Positions 62,282 to 64,000 of a stretch of 64,000 nucleotides of DNA are shown one piece after another (within the stretch, counting starts at the first letter, position 1; every line of letters starts with the position of its first letter). A program made the translations under genes and the position numbers. The stretch spans positions 1-64,000 of the forward strand of contig JAVEDP010000012.1 in the NCBI GenBank assembly GCA_030841085.1, given 5' to 3'. This stretch comes from Pyrinomonadaceae bacterium. Lineage in GTDB: Bacteria > Acidobacteriota > Blastocatellia > Pyrinomonadales > Pyrinomonadaceae. Under the pieces are notes generated by a model, which had not been told where the DNA came from, searched no databases, and saw nothing but the letters and a program-made list of their open reading frames with translations.

Positions 62282-64000
62282 TTATTGCAACCTGATGAGT
62301 TGCGACGTAACTGTCTTGGTTAACGGATTAACCGTGAAGCGCATCACGGCCGTGATTTTGGTTAGCGGTAACGCGCCTGTCGGCAGAACTCCGCTCGAAC
62401 TCGAAGACTGCGAGCCGCCCGATGAAGATGACGAACTCGAGCTGGACGATCCGCCAGTCCCAATATATGCGGTCGCCTGGACATCCCAGCTAAACATTTC
62501 TGAGAAGCTATCCTGGAACCGCACTGTTCGTGAGCCGGTAGTTTCGGCGGGACTGAATAGCTGATCGGAACCCAGCTTCTGGGTAAAGCTGAACAGCGCC
62601 GCGTTTGTCGGACTGGTTCCGTTCTTGCCGTTGTCAGCATTGATGACCCGCACGTTCGGCGAGCTGAGCCCGATAACATTGAAGTCAACAAACGGCAGGT
62701 AAGTATTCGTCGCGTTGTTGATTAGGTTGACATCCTGCTGCCAGACTCCGCCGGTGAATGAGACGTTCGAGATGGGATAGCTAACCAGGCTGGTGATATC
62801 GACCTTGTTGCGCTGATCCACGAGCACGCTGACAACGTTGCTTGGTTCAGTTACGAACAAACCAATTTGTCCGGGATCGATTGCGCGGACGCGGAAGTAA
62901 TACGCTCCGTTGCCTTGGTTGCTCAACGAGTAGCTATTAGTCGAGCCGTTAACGTCGGCGAGGAAGTCCCAGTTCTCATTGTCGGTGGACTTCTCGATTT
63001 CGAAGCCCTGCTCGCCGCCCTTCGGCGTCCAGTTGAGCGTGAACGTGCCATCGAAATCGACGTGATTCCCCTGGCTGTCAACAAAGTCGCCCGGAATTGT
63101 TTGCACCGTGGGCGGCAAGTCGCTGCCCTTGAACTGTGAGCTCGTTAGCGTGAAGTTCTCATTGGCGGCTAGAAATCCGTCCACTCGATACGTGTAATCT
63201 CCCGCAGGAAGATTGGTTGCGGTAATGTGCTCCGGCCCGCCGGGCTGTGTCGAAGACGTGACTACATTGCCGTCCGAATCCAGCAGGTAGAAATCGAGAT
63301 CGGCGAATGTGCCGTTCACCACCTGCATAAAGTCGAGCGTCGCATCGAGCTTGAACGTGGTGTTGTCGATTCGGAACGGAATGTCAACGTAGTCTGCGCC
63401 GTCGGCAAGTTCGGCGTTGTTGCTGCCTACTAGCACCGTGCCCGTGTACGGTGTGGTATCCACCGACGAGACCCCAGGTTGTGAAGAGACTGGTTTGTAG
63501 TAGAACGGCATGCGCAGGCTCTCGCCGCCGTCGTTACGCTGCGCCGTCACATACCATTGCATTTCGATCGGGCGCGTAGTGTAGGTGACCTGATTGCCGT
63601 TAACAGTCGCAACGGAAGTATTCGGATCGCGAATCAGGTTACCGTCAAAGGTCGCATTAACTGTGAAAGTAGCTGAGCCGCCGGCCGGCACAGTCACGCT
63701 CGATGGCGACGTGGTCACAGTGATACCGGCGATTTCCAGATCCTGATTGTGGGCCACACCCAGGTTGTAGGTTCCGCCCTGACCCGAAAGATCCTGGACC
63801 GTAACCGTGACGCTTTGAGTGCTCGTCACGCGATTGTTCGCGACCGGGACTTCACCGTACGAATGACTGCCGAGAATTGATGGCGCAGTGATGCCGTCTC
63901 CAGCTTCACCCATCAAGGCTTTTAGGTTTGCTGCGTGGTAAACGTCGATGAGACCGCCGCCTTGCGCGATGATCGTATCGGCGCCCTCCGCCTTCGCGGC
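62282..64000 (-). CDS. Subtilase (S8 family), C-terminal part, cut by window edge
   Basis: 572 residues are visible and the frame is open to the window edge, so the start lies outside; a TTG at 63916 is not the start. The first residues IIAQGGGLIDVYHAANLKALMG are the typical end of the S8 peptidase domain. Then come an Ig-like region (TVTVQDLSGQGGTYNLGV), a domain of pre-peptidase type (LDFYLLDSDGNVVTSS, PAGDYTYRVDGF), an Fn3-like domain (FTLNWTPKGGEQGFEIEKSTDN), and the shared C-terminal module with a Ser-rich tract ending KTVTSQLIRLQ. The catalytic residues are outside the window. Confidence 0.85.
   Translation of the reverse strand, partial: AAKAEGADTIIAQGGGLIDVYHAANLKALMGEAGDGITAPSILGSHSYGEVPVANNRVTSTQSVTVTVQDLSGQGGTYNLGVAHNQDLEIAGITVTTSPSSVTVPAGGSATFTVNATFDGNLIRDPNTSVATVNGNQVTYTTRPIEMQWYVTAQRNDGGESLRMPFYYKPVSSQPGVSSVDTTPYTGTVLVGSNNAELADGADYVDIPFRIDNTTFKLDATLDFMQVVNGTFADLDFYLLDSDGNVVTSSTQPGGPEHITATNLPAGDYTYRVDGFLAANENFTLTSSQFKGSDLPPTVQTIPGDFVDSQGNHVDFDGTFTLNWTPKGGEQGFEIEKSTDNENWDFLADVNGSTNSYSLSNQGNGAYYFRVRAIDPGQIGLFVTEPSNVVSVLVDQRNKVDITSLVSYPISNVSFTGGVWQQDVNLINNATNTYLPFVDFNVIGLSSPNVRVINADNGKNGTSPTNAALFSFTQKLGSDQLFSPAETTGSRTVRFQDSFSEMFSWDVQATAYIGTGGSSSSSSSSSSGGSQSSSSSGVLPTGALPLTKITAVMRFTVNPLTKTVTSQLIRLQ

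Noticed and set aside
1-64000. tRNA or rRNA genes
   Set aside because: No cloverleaf with a GGTTCRANYCC-type arm or rRNA-like stretch was seen in the spacers. A tRNA search program would be needed to exclude an unusual one.

Overview
This is a bacterial chromosome segment (roughly 55% GC by eye, dense coding). The gene order and protein types suggest an environmental Acidobacteriota member of the Blastocatellia/Pyrinomonadales kind. Evidence for that is a complete S10-spc-alpha ribosomal superoperon followed by accBC, plus large exported Asp-box/Calx-beta/DUF4214 proteins. The placement is an inference; no rRNA or tRNA gene is present to test it.

Layout. 1-18.8 kb: the end of tuf, then rpsJ-rplC-rplD-rplW-rplB-rpsS-rplV-rpsC-rplP-rpmC-rpsQ-rplN-rplX-rplE-rpsN-rpsH-rplF-rplR-rpsE-rpmD-rplO-secY-adk-map-infA-rpmJ-rpsM-rpsK-rpsD-rpoA-rplQ, all on +. 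18.9-26.1 kb: accBC, rplU-rpmA-obgE, nadD-rsfS, a sigma-54 type activator, rlmH and a DksA/TraR protein, closed by a strong terminator. 26.3-34.0 kb: comF, a VapBC-like pair, prolyl iminopeptidase, HNH endonuclease, tatA, a methyltransferase, rarA, two small unknown proteins and ychF. 34.2-38.1 kb: two overlapping multi-pass membrane proteins, the second Agl23/TIGR03663-like. 38.6-46.8 kb: two very large exported proteins with Asp boxes, Calx-beta and DUF4214. 47.0-52.9 kb: a DsbA-like thioredoxin-fold protein, smc and a small exported protein. 53.1-64 kb (minus strand): a probable operon of a subtilase (cut by the window end) and two exported Asp-box proteins.

The most unusual content is in the spacers. 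Nearly every spacer longer than about 60 nt in the ribosomal/accBC region holds an inverted-repeat element whose arms are iterations of a 7-bp word. The word differs between spacers (at least ten word families) but the 7-bp period and the facing-arm architecture are the same. Arms often begin in or just after the upstream stop codon and end a few bases before the next start, where GGAAAT-type units sit at ribosome-binding-site distance. One such element lies in frame inside a membrane-protein gene (35134-35352). A second class consists of short hairpins with a CT-NN-AG tip. A second notable signal is a C-terminal module shared by the three exported proteins of the minus-strand operon, ending in a Ser-rich tract and an NP...QLI strand, which looks like a sorting or anchoring signal.

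How the genes work together: the first 26 kb is growth machinery (ribosome, translocon, RNA polymerase alpha, initiation factor, fatty-acid synthesis entry, ribosome-assembly GTPase, ribosome silencing and rRNA methylation). The right half is export-related (Tat, membrane glycosyltransferase-like proteins, an extracytoplasmic thiol protein, subtilase and very large secreted proteins), with smc in between.
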